Assembly: GCF_049860805.1 (NCBI RefSeq) | Contig: NZ_CP187555.1 | Span: 1,116,001-1,180,000 of the forward strand | Source: Parabacteroides sp900760525 | Lineage (GTDB): Bacteria > Bacteroidota > Bacteroidia > Bacteroidales > Tannerellaceae | DNA: 64,000 nt | Reading direction: 5' to 3' | In this document: positions 18,101 to 25,952 of the stretch, piece by piece | Numbering within the stretch: position 1 is the first letter of the stretch | Layout: every line of letters begins with the position of its first letter | Translations under genes and position numbers: made by a program | The notes under the pieces: model-generated | Seen by the model: only the letters and a program-made list of their open reading frames with translations | Told to the model about the DNA's origin: nothing | The model's database searches: none

Positions 18101-19054
18101 GTTGTCTTTCTGGCTTTCCTTGTAGCGTTTGCCGTCTTCGAAGAGGATGCCCTTTTCGTCTTCTTTCCAGTAGTCGCGGTTGTAGGCATTCAAATGTCCC
18201 TGGTAGAACCCGAACTTGGGCAGCAGCACCGGGTTTCCGGTCAACTGGTAGAAATCGTTCAGAAGTGCTACGGGGCCGTCGTTAACCATATAGAAAGCAT
18301 CCAGATAGTCCGTATCGTGAGAGAGTTTCACCGTGCCCTTTTCGGCAGCGCCGAAGTCATATTTTCCCTGTTTGAAAGTGTACCACATGAAGCCGTAGCC
18401 ATTTGTGGACCAATAGTAAGGAGTAGGCGAGGCCACGCCGCCGTCTGTCCAGCTGTTCTGGTTTTCGATGGCGATTGCTTTTCCCTTATGCGAGAAGCGT
18501 CCGTTTTGCACACCGCCGCCATAGAAATATTCGCCGGGGTTTTCTTTCAGCGTGAGGATCGTTTTGCCCTTTTCGTAAGTCACCGGCTTGGCTTCTTCAA
18601 AAGCGACCGTGTTTGTGGCGAGGTTGGTGACTTTCAGCAAGCCGGTCGATTTATCCAGTTGGAGTTTGACTTTCCCGGTTGTGATGGTCACTTGCCCGTT
18701 CTCGTCCATGATATCCAGCTTGGAAACCGGACGGCGGGGATTGTTTACGAGGATCTGGGCTTCCGGTTTCGCCTGCGGGTCGCGCAGGATGCCGCCGCTT
18801 GTGTCCTGGAACATACGGAAGATGTTGTCTCCGTAGAAGTCGAATGTCATCCGCTGGTTGTTGGAAAACACGACGTCGACCGTAGTCGGGTTGATACGCT
18901 GTACACCTTTGATTGTTTGCGCCTGCTGGGCGATGGCGGTTACATGATCGGTGCCGGTCACAGCCATTAATGGAGCAGGGGAGAACATCAATGGCATAGC
19001 GAGGGCGATCAAGATCGCCTGTTTCTGTTTACGATTAGCCATTAAGCGTTTCAT
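15191..19054 (-). CDS. Large secreted GH31 glycosidase with F5/8, dockerin-like and cohesin-like regions
   Basis: 1287 aa, signal peptide 1-32. An N-terminal beta-sandwich leads into a GH31 barrel with the probable nucleophile D427 in 'VLKTDVAWVGWGY' and acid/base D479 in 'AGVWSGDQTGG'. After the barrel come the usual beta-domains, a fibronectin-III-like segment (about 870-950), an F5/8-type C segment (about 970-1090), a dockerin-like pair of Ca-binding loops ('DINNDKKIDANDL' and 'DINRNGLIDAYDI', about 1095-1151) and a cohesin-like beta-domain (about 1162-1287). GH31 covers alpha-glucosidases, xylosidases and alpha-N-acetylgalactosaminidases; the 'KTDVAWVG' motif and appended domains make the last a reasonable candidate, unproven. 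Single gene with its own promoter and terminator. Confidence 0.85.
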   Translation of the reverse strand: MKRLMANRKQKQAILIALAMPLMFSPAPLMAVTGTDHVTAIAQQAQTIKGVQRINPTTVDVVFSNNQRMTFDFYGDNIFRMFQDTSGGILRDPQAKPEAQILVNNPRRPVSKLDIMDENGQVTITTGKVKLQLDKSTGLLKVTNLATNTVAFEEAKPVTYEKGKTILTLKENPGEYFYGGGVQNGRFSHKGKAIAIENQNSWTDGGVASPTPYYWSTNGYGFMWYTFKQGKYDFGAAEKGTVKLSHDTDYLDAFYMVNDGPVALLNDFYQLTGNPVLLPKFGFYQGHLNAYNRDYWKEDEKGILFEDGKRYKESQKDNGGIKESLNGEKNNYQFSARAVIDRYKNHDMPLGWLLPNDGYGAGYGQTETLDGNIQNLKSLADYAHKNGVEIGLWTQSDLHPKDSISALLQRDIVKEVRDAGVRVLKTDVAWVGWGYSFGLNGVADVGHIMPYYGNDARPFIISLDGWAGTQRYAGVWSGDQTGGQWEYIRFHIPTYIGSGLSGQPNITSDMDGIFGGKNLAMNTRDFQWKTWTPMELNMDGWGSNEKYPHALGEPATSINRWYLKMKSCLMPYAYSIAREAVDGKPMIRAMFLEDPNPYTYGKATEYQFMYGPNFLVAPIYQETAMDEKGNDIRDGIYLPEGEWFDYFTGEKYTGGCVVNNFASPLWKLPVFVKAGAIIPMTNPNNNVKEIDKNLRIYELYPFGNSSFTEYDDDGKTQAYLKGEGATTLIESEMSGSSNVTITIHPTKGDFDGFVKDKTTELRINLSEQPKKITAKVGSSKVKLTAARSMDEYLNGTNVYFYDATPNLNKFATKGSEFEKVTITKNPQLLVKLAPADITANGTVVTIDGYKFDMPDTHRVSTGSLTAPTALVTDENTEAYTLKPTWNKVSGADFYEIETGGMLYTQIKNTELLFDDLSAETDYSFKIRSVNKDGHSDWSDFSVKTKSNPLEFAIKGIRGEVTAEEQEGFEIFRLFDFAELGDMFHTKYRKNAMPFDMIIDLRTINQLDKFNYLSRQDGGNGTILAGDVAYSMDKENWTAADSFRWERNGDVKTFTFKDQPKARYIKLHITEGVGNYASGRELYVFKVPGTESYLPGDINNDKKIDANDLTSYMNYTGLRRGDSDFDYVSAGDINRNGLIDAYDISVVATQLEDGIEDPGTDRVAGTLSLSTPKQTYNAGEIVEITVKGDSLQAVNALSFALPYDQQDYEFAGIEPAGLGAMENLTYDRLHTSGQKALYPTFVNLGDKKTLEGSEALFTIKLKAKRKVKFNLKAIDGVLVDKNLNMQKF

Positions 19055-19094
19055 GTTTAAATTAATTGATTTATTAGGTTTTTATATTCTGAGA

Positions 19095-19102
19095 CAAAAG
19101 TA
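19095..19102 (-). promoter_or_regulatory. -7 box upstream of the GH31 gene
   Basis: Minus-strand TACTTTTG matches TAnnTTTG and lies 41 bp before the GH31 start codon; no clear -33 TTTG was found. Confidence 0.45.
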
Positions 19103-19127
19103 CATAAAAATTCTATTACTTTTCCCT

Positions 19128-19164
19128 GGATCTTTTGGTTACTTTTGGATCAAGCCAAAAGTAA
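19128..19164. repeat. Solo end of the palindrome-ended repeat (copy D)
   Basis: GGATCTTTTGGTTACTTTTGG... to ...CCAAAAGTAA, matching just the terminal hairpin and adjoining bases of copies A-C. No interior is attached. It lies between the divergent GH31 and carboxylase promoters. Confidence 0.75.
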
Positions 19165-19272
19165 TGTAATAAATATTACCTATCAGTTGATAGATAAACC
19201 TTATCCTTGCATTTAATGTTAGTATATTATAAATGCTTACATTGCACGAAACACAATTAAACCGGAAATTCC

Positions 19273-20817
19273 ATGAAAGAGAAAATCGATCAGTTGGCGG
19301 CGCTCAATCACCAGGCAGAGTTAGGTGGTGGAGAAGACCGGATCGCCAAGCAACATGCGGCAGGAAAGTTGACTGCCCGTGAACGTATTGAACTGCTCCT
19401 TGAAAAAGGAAGTTTTGTCGAAGTAGATAAGTTTGTCACCCACCGTTGCACCGAGTTCGGACTGGAAAAACAGCGTCCGCTGGGAGATGGGGTGGTAACC
19501 GGCTACGGGATGATAGGCAAACGTACGGTTTTTGTCTTCGCCCAAGACTTCACGGTCTTTGGCGGTGCCCTCTCCGAAACGTATGCGCGTAAAATTTGCA
19601 AGATTATGGATATGGCGATGCAGTTGGGTGCTCCGGTGATCGGCCTGAACGATTCGGGCGGGGCGCGTATCCAGGAAGGCGTCCGTTCGCTCGCCGGATA
19701 TGCAGAGATATTCCTGCGCAATTCGCTGGCTTCGGGTGTGATCCCGCAGATCAGCGCCATCATGGGCCCGTGTGCCGGTGGAGCCGTTTATTCGCCTGCG
19801 CTGACCGATTTTATCTTTATGGTGAAAGATTCCAGCTATATGTTTATCACAGGCCCGGAAGTCGTGAAGAGCGTGACGCAGGAAGAGGTGACCATGAACG
19901 AACTGGGCGGCTCGGAAGTGCACAGCACGAAATCGGGTGTCGCCCATTTCACGGCCGACAACGACATGGAATGCATCCTGAAGATACGCGAACTCATGTC
20001 TTTCCTCCCCAACAACAACATGGAGGAACCTCCGTTTGTCCCGACCACCGACAGCGCGAACCGCATCGACGAAAATCTGAACAACTTAGTCCCGACCAAT
20101 CCGAACCAGCCCTATGACATGCGCGAACTGATCCTTTCGGTTGCGGACGACAACAACTTCTTCGAAGTGCAGGAAGAATACGCCCGCAACATCCTGATCG
20201 GCTATATCCGCCTGAACGGGAAGACCGTCGGTGTCGTCGCCAACCAACCGGCAGCCCTCGCCGGGACGCTCGATATCAATGCGTCGGTCAAGGCCGCCCG
20301 CTTCGTCCGTTTCTGCGACGCGTTCAACATTCCGTTGCTGACATTCGTGGACGTGCCGGGATTCCTTCCGGGTGTGAACCAGGAGTATGAAGGCATTATC
20401 CGCCACGGAGCCAAACTGCTCTATGCCTATTGCGAGGCGACCGTCCCGAAAGTAACGGTTATCACCCGCAAAGCCTACGGAGGCGCCTACGACGTGATGA
20501 GTTCCAAACATATCCGCGGCGATATCAATTTCGCCTATCCGACGGCCGAGATCGCTGTGATGGGGCCGGACGGCGCCGTCAATATCCTTTTCCGCAAAGA
20601 GTTGAAGAAAGCCGAGGATGTCGAAAAGAAACGTAAGGAATTGCAGGACGATTACCGCGAGAAATTCGCCAATCCGTACCGTGCCGCCGAGTTGGGATAT
20701 GTCGACGAGATCATCGAACCGTCGGTAACCCGCCCGCGCCTGATCCGCAGCTTCGAGCTGTTAGCCAACAAACGGCAGTCCAATCCGCCGAAGAAACATT
20801 CCAATATTCCACTTTAA
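19273..20817 (+). CDS. Acyl-CoA carboxylase carboxyltransferase subunit (propionyl/acetyl/methylmalonyl-CoA type)
   Basis: 514 aa, full length for the PccB/MmdA family. The two crotonase-fold halves show 'GALSETYARKICKIMDMA', the oxyanion/CoA segment 'IGLNDSGGARIQEG', 'GPCAGGAVYSPALTDF' in the N-half and 'TFVDVPGFLPGVNQEYEG', 'ITRKAYGGAYDVM' in the C-half. It transfers the carboxyl group between carboxybiotin and an acyl-CoA. With the biotin carboxylase and carrier downstream, an ATP-dependent propionyl-/acetyl-CoA carboxylase is more likely than a sodium-pumping decarboxylase, for which a membrane subunit would be expected. First gene of a three-gene operon, 12 bp before the next. Confidence 0.92.
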   Translation: MKEKIDQLAALNHQAELGGGEDRIAKQHAAGKLTARERIELLLEKGSFVEVDKFVTHRCTEFGLEKQRPLGDGVVTGYGMIGKRTVFVFAQDFTVFGGALSETYARKICKIMDMAMQLGAPVIGLNDSGGARIQEGVRSLAGYAEIFLRNSLASGVIPQISAIMGPCAGGAVYSPALTDFIFMVKDSSYMFITGPEVVKSVTQEEVTMNELGGSEVHSTKSGVAHFTADNDMECILKIRELMSFLPNNNMEEPPFVPTTDSANRIDENLNNLVPTNPNQPYDMRELILSVADDNNFFEVQEEYARNILIGYIRLNGKTVGVVANQPAALAGTLDINASVKAARFVRFCDAFNIPLLTFVDVPGFLPGVNQEYEGIIRHGAKLLYAYCEATVPKVTVITRKAYGGAYDVMSSKHIRGDINFAYPTAEIAVMGPDGAVNILFRKELKKAEDVEKKRKELQDDYREKFANPYRAAELGYVDEIIEPSVTRPRLIRSFELLANKRQSNPPKKHSNIPL

Positions 20818-20829
20818 AACGCAGCCGTT

Positions 20830-22341
20830 ATGATTAAGAAAGTATTAGTAGCCAATCGCGGCGAGATCGCCATGCGTATCTTTCGTACCTGCCGCGTGAT
20901 GAATATTCCCACCGTTGCCATCTATACCCATGTCGACCGTGGCGCCCTTCATGTCCGGTATGCCGAAGAAGCCTACTGCATCTCCGAGGATGTGGCCGAC
21001 ACTTCCTACCTCAAACCCGAACTGATCCTCTCGATCGCCAAGAAAACGGGAGCCGCCATCCATCCCGGATACGGTTTCCTGTCGGAGAATGCCGATTTTG
21101 CCCGCCGCTGCGAGGAAGAAGGCGTGATCTTTATCGGTCCGAGCGCCGACGTGATCGCCCGCATGGGAGTCAAGACCGAGGCGCGTAAGATTATGGCTGA
21201 AGCCGGTGTCCCGATCGTTCCCGGAACCAAGGAACCCGTTGCCGGCCTCGAAGAAGTGCGCCGCGTGGCAGCCGAAGTCGGTTACCCCATCATGCTGAAA
21301 GCCCTTGCCGGAGGTGGTGGAAAAGGGATGCGCTTAGTGCGCGACGAGGCAGGGTTAGACGAAGCCTTCCGACTTTCCCGGTCGGAAGCCGCCAACTCGT
21401 TCGGCGACGATGCCATCTATATTGAGAAATATATCGAACATCCGCACCATATCGAAGTGCAGGTCTTGGGCGACAAATACGGTAATGTGATCCATCTCTA
21501 CGACCGCGAATGCTCCATCCAGCGCCGTAACCAGAAAGTGATCGAAGAATCCCCGTCGCCCTTCGTCAAGGAAGAGACGCGGCAGAAGATGCTGGAGGTT
21601 GCCGTCGAAGCCTGCAAGAAGATCGGGTACTACAGTGCCGGGACACTTGAATTTATGATGGATAAGGACCAGAATTTCTATTTCCTCGAAATGAATACCC
21701 GCCTGCAGGTGGAACACACCGTGACCGAAGAGTGTACCGGCGTCGACCTCGTGCGCGACATGATCCTCGTGGCCGCCGGAAATCCGCTTCCCTATAAGCA
21801 GGAAGACATCGAGTTTCGCGGAGCCGCCATCGAATGCCGCATCTATGCCGAAGACCCGGAGAACAACTTCATGCCGTCGCCCGGAATCATCAAGGTTCGC
21901 GAAGCCCCCGAAGGGCGTAACGTCCGTTTAGACAGCGCCGCCTACGCCGGTTTCGAAGTCTCCCTCCACTACGACCCGATGATCGCCAAGCTGTGCGCCT
22001 GGGGCCGTAACCGCGAGTCGGCCATCTCCAACATGGTGCGCGCCCTCCGCGAATACAAGATCTTAGGGATTAAGACGACGATCCCGTTCCACCAGCGTGT
22101 GCTGCACAACGCGACCTTCCTCTCCGGCAACTATGACACGACCTTCATCGACACCAAGTTCGACAAGGAGGACCTGAAACGCCGCCAGAGCAATGATCCG
22201 CTTGTAGCCGTGATCGCTGCCGCTATCAAACATTTCGAGCAGGAGAAGGAAGCTGCCGCACGGGCAACGACCGTCCCGCTCGTCGGAGAATCCCTGTGGA
22301 AGTATTACGGCAAATTACAGATGACTGCCAATAATTATTAA
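20830..22341 (+). CDS. accC: Biotin carboxylase subunit of acyl-CoA carboxylase
   Basis: 503 aa ATP-grasp enzyme that carboxylates biotin using ATP and bicarbonate. The N-terminal 'KKVLVANRGEIAMRIFRTC', the glycine-rich ATP lid 'KALAGGGGKGMRLV' (about residues 158-171), 'HIEVQVLGDKYGNVIHLYDR', 'ECSIQRRNQKVIEESPSP' and 'FYFLEMNTRLQVEHTVTE' are all intact. The C-terminus (after about 450) is slightly longer than stand-alone AccC, as in Bacteroidetes pairs. It lies 12 bp after the carboxyltransferase gene and is separated from the biotin carrier gene by an inserted palindromic repeat. Confidence 0.95.
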   Translation: MIKKVLVANRGEIAMRIFRTCRVMNIPTVAIYTHVDRGALHVRYAEEAYCISEDVADTSYLKPELILSIAKKTGAAIHPGYGFLSENADFARRCEEEGVIFIGPSADVIARMGVKTEARKIMAEAGVPIVPGTKEPVAGLEEVRRVAAEVGYPIMLKALAGGGGKGMRLVRDEAGLDEAFRLSRSEAANSFGDDAIYIEKYIEHPHHIEVQVLGDKYGNVIHLYDRECSIQRRNQKVIEESPSPFVKEETRQKMLEVAVEACKKIGYYSAGTLEFMMDKDQNFYFLEMNTRLQVEHTVTEECTGVDLVRDMILVAAGNPLPYKQEDIEFRGAAIECRIYAEDPENNFMPSPGIIKVREAPEGRNVRLDSAAYAGFEVSLHYDPMIAKLCAWGRNRESAISNMVRALREYKILGIKTTIPFHQRVLHNATFLSGNYDTTFIDTKFDKEDLKRRQSNDPLVAVIAAAIKHFEQEKEAAARATTVPLVGESLWKYYGKLQMTANNY

Positions 22342-22351
22342 AAATATCCTT

Positions 22352-22438
22352 GTCCCTGCATCGTATGCGGGGCCGCAAAAGGACTGTCTGATAAAGGCAG
22401 TGCCCATGCGATCCTGCGTCAGGCGCGGGAACGAGGTA
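22352..22438. repeat. GC-rich palindromic interspersed repeat inside the carboxylase operon
   Basis: Two hairpins, around GTCCCTGCATCGTATGCGGGG and GATCCTGCGTCAGGCGCGGGA, with GCAAAAGGACTGTC between them. The same arrangement (hairpin, CAAAAGGACAG, hairpin) occurs at 2026-2127. It lies between accC and the biotin carrier gene without an added promoter that I can see. Confidence 0.65.
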
Positions 22439-22456
22439 AGTAAGGAGGAATTTATT

Positions 22457-22984
22457 ATGTCAGCAAAAGCATTAGCGACTTATTTCGCAACAGTAAACGA
22501 TATACCCGATACCGAATTCAAGGTCGAAATCCTCGAAGACGGTCCGGTAAAGAAAGTTTCCGTCAACGGTAAGATATACGAAGTGGATTATAATATGGGA
22601 GGCGACACGATCCATTCGATCATCCTGAACCATAAATCGCACGGCGTCCAGATCTCGAATATCGGCAACGACGTCTATGAGGTAAAGAATAAAGGCGATT
22701 ATTTCCAGGTCCAGGTGATCGACGAATTGAAGAAGATGCGCCAATCCCGCATCCGTTCAGCCGCCGCCGGCCGCCAGGTGATCACCGCACAGATGCCGGG
22801 CGTGATACTCAAAGTCCACGTCAAGCCCGGCGAAGAAGTTCAAGCCGGAACTCCGCTCTGCGTACTCGTCGCCATGAAGATGGAAAACGAGATCCGCAGC
22901 CCGATCGACGGCGTCGTGAAGGAAGTGTATATTAACGACGGCGACAAAGTTTCCGTCGGCGATAAAATGTTAGTGGTAGAATAG
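22457..22984 (+). CDS. Biotin carboxyl carrier protein of acyl-CoA carboxylase
   Basis: 175 aa from ATG 22457, chosen because AAGGAGG (22442-22448) sits at good spacing before it; the upstream extension of the frame runs into the repeat. The N-terminal ~100 residues are a beta-rich linker region ('KVSVNGKIYEVDY', 'VQISNIGNDVYEV'). Residues about 105-175 are the biotinyl/lipoyl domain with the biotin-accepting Lys in 'VLVAMKMENEIRSP' and the mirror-image 'GVVKEVYINDGDKVSVGD'. It carries CO2 between the biotin carboxylase and the carboxyltransferase encoded upstream. Confidence 0.94.
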   Translation: MSAKALATYFATVNDIPDTEFKVEILEDGPVKKVSVNGKIYEVDYNMGGDTIHSIILNHKSHGVQISNIGNDVYEVKNKGDYFQVQVIDELKKMRQSRIRSAAAGRQVITAQMPGVILKVHVKPGEEVQAGTPLCVLVAMKMENEIRSPIDGVVKEVYINDGDKVSVGDKMLVVE

Positions 22985-23018
22985 TTTTTTTGTTCTTTTT
23001 GTGGTTTTCATGGTGGTG

Positions 23019-23052
23019 AAAGGGAGGATTTGGAAAGATTCTCCCTTTTGAT
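23019..23052 (+). terminator. Terminator after the acyl-CoA carboxylase operon
   Basis: AAAGGGAG pairs with CTCCCTTT across a 13-nt loop, followed by a T-rich stretch (TTGATTGTTTTATTTT). Located 35 bp after the carrier gene. Confidence 0.7.
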
Positions 23053-23060
23053 TGTTTTAT

Positions 23061-23092
23061 TTTGTTTTGATCATTTAAAATCATTAACTTGC
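23061..23092 (+). promoter_or_regulatory. Promoter of the first lipoprotein gene
   Basis: TTTG at 23061-23064 is followed after 20 bp by TAACTTGC (23085-23092), matching Bacteroidetes -33/-7 spacing with one change in the -7 box. Start site expected near 23098. Confidence 0.5.
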
Positions 23093-23132
23093 GCGCTGTT
23101 TAATATAGTTTAATCATTTAAAAATGTATATT

Positions 23133-24194
23133 ATGAAAAAGAGTTTATTCTATTTAATGGCCTTATTTTGTGCCTTAAATCTTTTTTCATCTTGTGGAGA
23201 CGACGATGAAAAAAAAGATGAACCAACACCGGAGGACACAACTTGGAAAGCTGTTGCTGGTTCGTATACTGCAGACAAACTTAAGTTGACTTATAATGGT
23301 CAAGAACTTAATAATCAATATGTTATGATCGAAGCCGTTTCGGCAGAGAAAGCAACTGCTACCCTGAAAGGAATGGTTGCAGGTGTGGACGAAGTGAAAG
23401 TTGACCTCGTTATGTCGAAAGCTACAAAAGCGGAAGAAGTAATTGCCAATTATAGTCTGGAAGGAACTGCAACAGTGGAAGGTAGTCGTACAGTGTCTGT
23501 TACTGGAAATGTGAATGCAGGTGTCCTGACTTTAGCCGTTGCCATCAAAGTCGATTCTCCCCTTATTGGTACGTGGGTATTCCCGCCTTATGTTCCGTCT
23601 GATATAAATGGAGATGGTAAAATTGATGCAAATGATTATAATGTAATGGGAGGTAGTTTCTTCATGAGCCTGACTACCGAATCAGGAGAGATAGCGTTTG
23701 GAGGACAGACTATTCCGGATTATCAATTCTGTGCGTTTGCCGATCAAAAAGCAGAGGCGGCTATTGCAGAAGTAGCGCCGGAGATTACATTCCTTGAAAA
23801 CGGAAATATAACAATTTCCTTTACGAAAGAGGGAAAAGCAACTAAGTTAGAAGGTCTTATGGAATATTACGTAAAAGATAAAATGTTATATGTAACCCTT
23901 GACATTACCGCATTGATGGGAATGCTTAAATCGGAAGACAATACATTGGCAGAGCTCATAGCAATGGCTCAAAATGGTATTCCTTTAGTACTTGAAGAAG
24001 AGGATGGCGAATATAGTATTTTGATCAATAATACGCTCGCAACATCTTTGGGTACGCAACTGGCTCCTGTAATGGAATTAATAGCCGGCATTATGCCTGA
24101 TAAAGCAGAGATGATCGGTCAGATCGGAACTTTGCTTCCTGTTATTATGGCTGACAAAGATTTTATGGTAGGAATCAATTTGTCTAAAAAATAA
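23133..24194 (+). CDS. DUF4925-like lipoprotein with an EF-hand/dockerin-type loop
   Basis: 353 aa from the second Met (MKKSLFYLM), which gives a normal signal peptide. The lipobox ends LFSSC (Cys21 by this start), followed by GDDDEKKDE, the kind of acidic stretch known to direct surface export of Bacteroidetes lipoproteins. Repeats of the family pattern 'W.AVAGSYTADKLKLTYNGQEL' and 'LVIGTWVFPP' are seen. About residue 155 a Ca-binding loop, DINGDGKIDANDYN, is inserted; the paralogue downstream has no such loop. Function unknown; DUF4925 assignment is by pattern memory. Downstream is a strong terminator, so it is probably monocistronic. Confidence 0.7.
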   Translation: MKKSLFYLMALFCALNLFSSCGDDDEKKDEPTPEDTTWKAVAGSYTADKLKLTYNGQELNNQYVMIEAVSAEKATATLKGMVAGVDEVKVDLVMSKATKAEEVIANYSLEGTATVEGSRTVSVTGNVNAGVLTLAVAIKVDSPLIGTWVFPPYVPSDINGDGKIDANDYNVMGGSFFMSLTTESGEIAFGGQTIPDYQFCAFADQKAEAAIAEVAPEITFLENGNITISFTKEGKATKLEGLMEYYVKDKMLYVTLDITALMGMLKSEDNTLAELIAMAQNGIPLVLEEEDGEYSILINNTLATSLGTQLAPVMELIAGIMPDKAEMIGQIGTLLPVIMADKDFMVGINLSKK

Positions 24195-24243
24195 TCATAT
24201 ATAATTAATCCAATATTATAGATTGAATTGTCTATTTTTATGA

Positions 24244-24286
24244 TAACGCCGGTTATTTTTTCGGAATAACCGGCGTTAACTTTTTT
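24244..24286 (+). terminator. Rho-independent terminator between the lipoprotein genes
   Basis: Perfect 14-bp stem TAACGCCGGTTATT / AATAACCGGCGTTA with a TTTTTT run at 24281-24286. Confidence 0.92.
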
Positions 24287-24353
24287 GTGTTGTTTGTTTC
24301 ATTTGGATTACTTACCTTCACGCCGTTTTTATGTATAATTTAAAAAGAAGATT

Positions 24354-25391
24354 ATGAAGAAAAATCTATTTTTTGTGTTTACGATGCTTTGCGCATTGAG
24401 TTTCTTCACTGCTTGTAGTGATGATGATGACAATAAGACTGATGACAGTTGGAAAGCTATTTCTGCGACTTATACAGCAGAAACATTGAATTTAAAGTTT
24501 GGTGGTGCCGAAGTGACTGGCCAATCTGTAAAAGTAAATGCAAGTTCGGCTGAACAAGCAGCTATTACATTAGCAAATCTGATTCCGGGTGAGGCTGAAG
24601 TGACGATTGATACAAAGATGGTGAAAACAGGTGAAAACTATACATTGGAAGGTAACAATGCGAATGATTTGCGTACTGTATCTGCTAAAGGTATTGTTGA
24701 GGCCGGAGTTCTGACTTTGGATGTGACTTTTAAAATCACAGCTCCTATTGCGGGAACTTGGAAATTAGCTGAAGTAGTTAAAGATGAAAACGAAACTTTT
24801 GTATCGGGTCCTGTGTCTATGGTTTGGGAAGCTGCTGAAGGTACTATGCTTGGATTTTTGCCTGTGACTTCTATTCCTGCAGTGGCTGAAGGTTTTGGAA
24901 GTTTAGCTTTGGTACAGGTTCTTCAGAGTGTTACGTTCCAGGAAGATGGGCAGATTGTAGCTTCTATTTCTAAAGCAGGAATGGATTTGGCTAAACCGGT
25001 CACACCTGTTTGGGAAACGTCGGAAGCAGGATATGCTTCATATAATGTGACGGATAAGCAAATCCTTGTCTTTTTGGATATTACTAAGATTATGGGAAGC
25101 CTAAAGAGTAAGGCTGGCATAGAAGATCTTCCGTTAGAACAAATTATGGCTTTATTACAAAATGGTATTCCTGTTAATTATGAAATTGGTTCTGATGGTA
25201 AATCTGCCCGTGTGTATATTGATAAAGCGTTAGTAAGTCAGATTGTTCCTTTATTACCTACGTTAGCAGAACTTATCGGTGATGATGCTTTAGGAGGAAT
25301 GGGACAATTAGTTAAGACAATGCTGAAAGCTTTTCCTGAAGCGATGGAAAAGACAACAAAATTTGAAGTTGGATTGAAATTGGTAAAATAA
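24354..25391 (+). CDS. DUF4925-like lipoprotein, paralogue
   Basis: 345 aa. Signal peptide MKKNLFFVFTMLCALSFFTAC with Cys21 as the lipidation site, followed by SDDDDNKTDD, again a surface-export-like acidic run. It shares with the neighbour the opening 'DDSWKAISATYTAETLNLKFGG', the mid-protein 'TAPIAGTWKL', and the near C-terminal 'KFEVGLKLVK', so the pair comes from a tandem duplication. No EF-hand loop. A likely promoter (TTTG 24293, TACCTTCA 24313-24320) and a following terminator suggest independent expression. Function unknown. Confidence 0.72.
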   Translation: MKKNLFFVFTMLCALSFFTACSDDDDNKTDDSWKAISATYTAETLNLKFGGAEVTGQSVKVNASSAEQAAITLANLIPGEAEVTIDTKMVKTGENYTLEGNNANDLRTVSAKGIVEAGVLTLDVTFKITAPIAGTWKLAEVVKDENETFVSGPVSMVWEAAEGTMLGFLPVTSIPAVAEGFGSLALVQVLQSVTFQEDGQIVASISKAGMDLAKPVTPVWETSEAGYASYNVTDKQILVFLDITKIMGSLKSKAGIEDLPLEQIMALLQNGIPVNYEIGSDGKSARVYIDKALVSQIVPLLPTLAELIGDDALGGMGQLVKTMLKAFPEAMEKTTKFEVGLKLVK

Positions 25392-25410
25392 TTCATTAAT
25401 TTTTAAATAG

Positions 25411-25446
25411 AAAAAGGATGCGTCGATTCGATTGCATCCTTTTTTA
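25411..25446 (+). terminator. Terminator after the second lipoprotein gene
   Basis: AAAAAGGATGC pairs with GCATCCTTTTT around a 12-nt loop, ending in a T-run at 25439-25446. Confidence 0.88.
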
Positions 25447-25952
25447 TTTATAATATATCTTTTTATTGGGTGTAAAGGAATAAGCAGGAAGAACCAAACC
25501 AACAGGTATTCCTTTTTTTGCGATAAGCAGCGGATTTCCGTGCAATAGGCATTCTTCTCTCCATACGGTATTTGAAGCCGGATTTCAGAAAAACTATATA
25601 AACTATAATATTTACTCCCGCTTCAATTTGAAGTGGGTTTCTGTATAATATATATCTGATATGAGGTTAAGGTTTGATTTATAGTAATTTGAGCTTTGTA
25701 TTTGCAATTTAGCCTTTATCTGATTTTCCTTTATCATGAATGTTTCACGGACAAACTATTTTTATTAAATATAAATCCAACATAAATGGGTGAATTTTGT
25801 CCGTGAATAAGGAGAAAAAGTTTTTAATAATTAGTTGCTTATTGATGTAATTATCTGTTTATTAGTTTATTGAGTGCGTATTTCATGAAGTATGCACTCA
25901 GATTACAGCGGTGGAAGTTTTGGAAGTTTTTACAACTTTCTGCTCCCGTCTC
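25447..25952. other. Gene-free stretch with a 12-bp inverted repeat
   Basis: AT-rich and without a credible ORF. The only structure seen is TTCACGGACAAA (25744-25755) and its exact complement TTTGTCCGTGAA (25796-25807), 40 bp apart. It could be a small RNA, operator or a remnant; no promoter or T-run fits well. The end near 25905 approaches the LptF/G stop codon. Confidence 0.5.

Noticed and set aside
17408..18970. 520-codon + strand ORF antisense to the GH31 gene
   Set aside because: It is a mirror of the high-GC third-position pattern of the GH31 gene, which has clear domain motifs; the antisense product shows no recognisable family.
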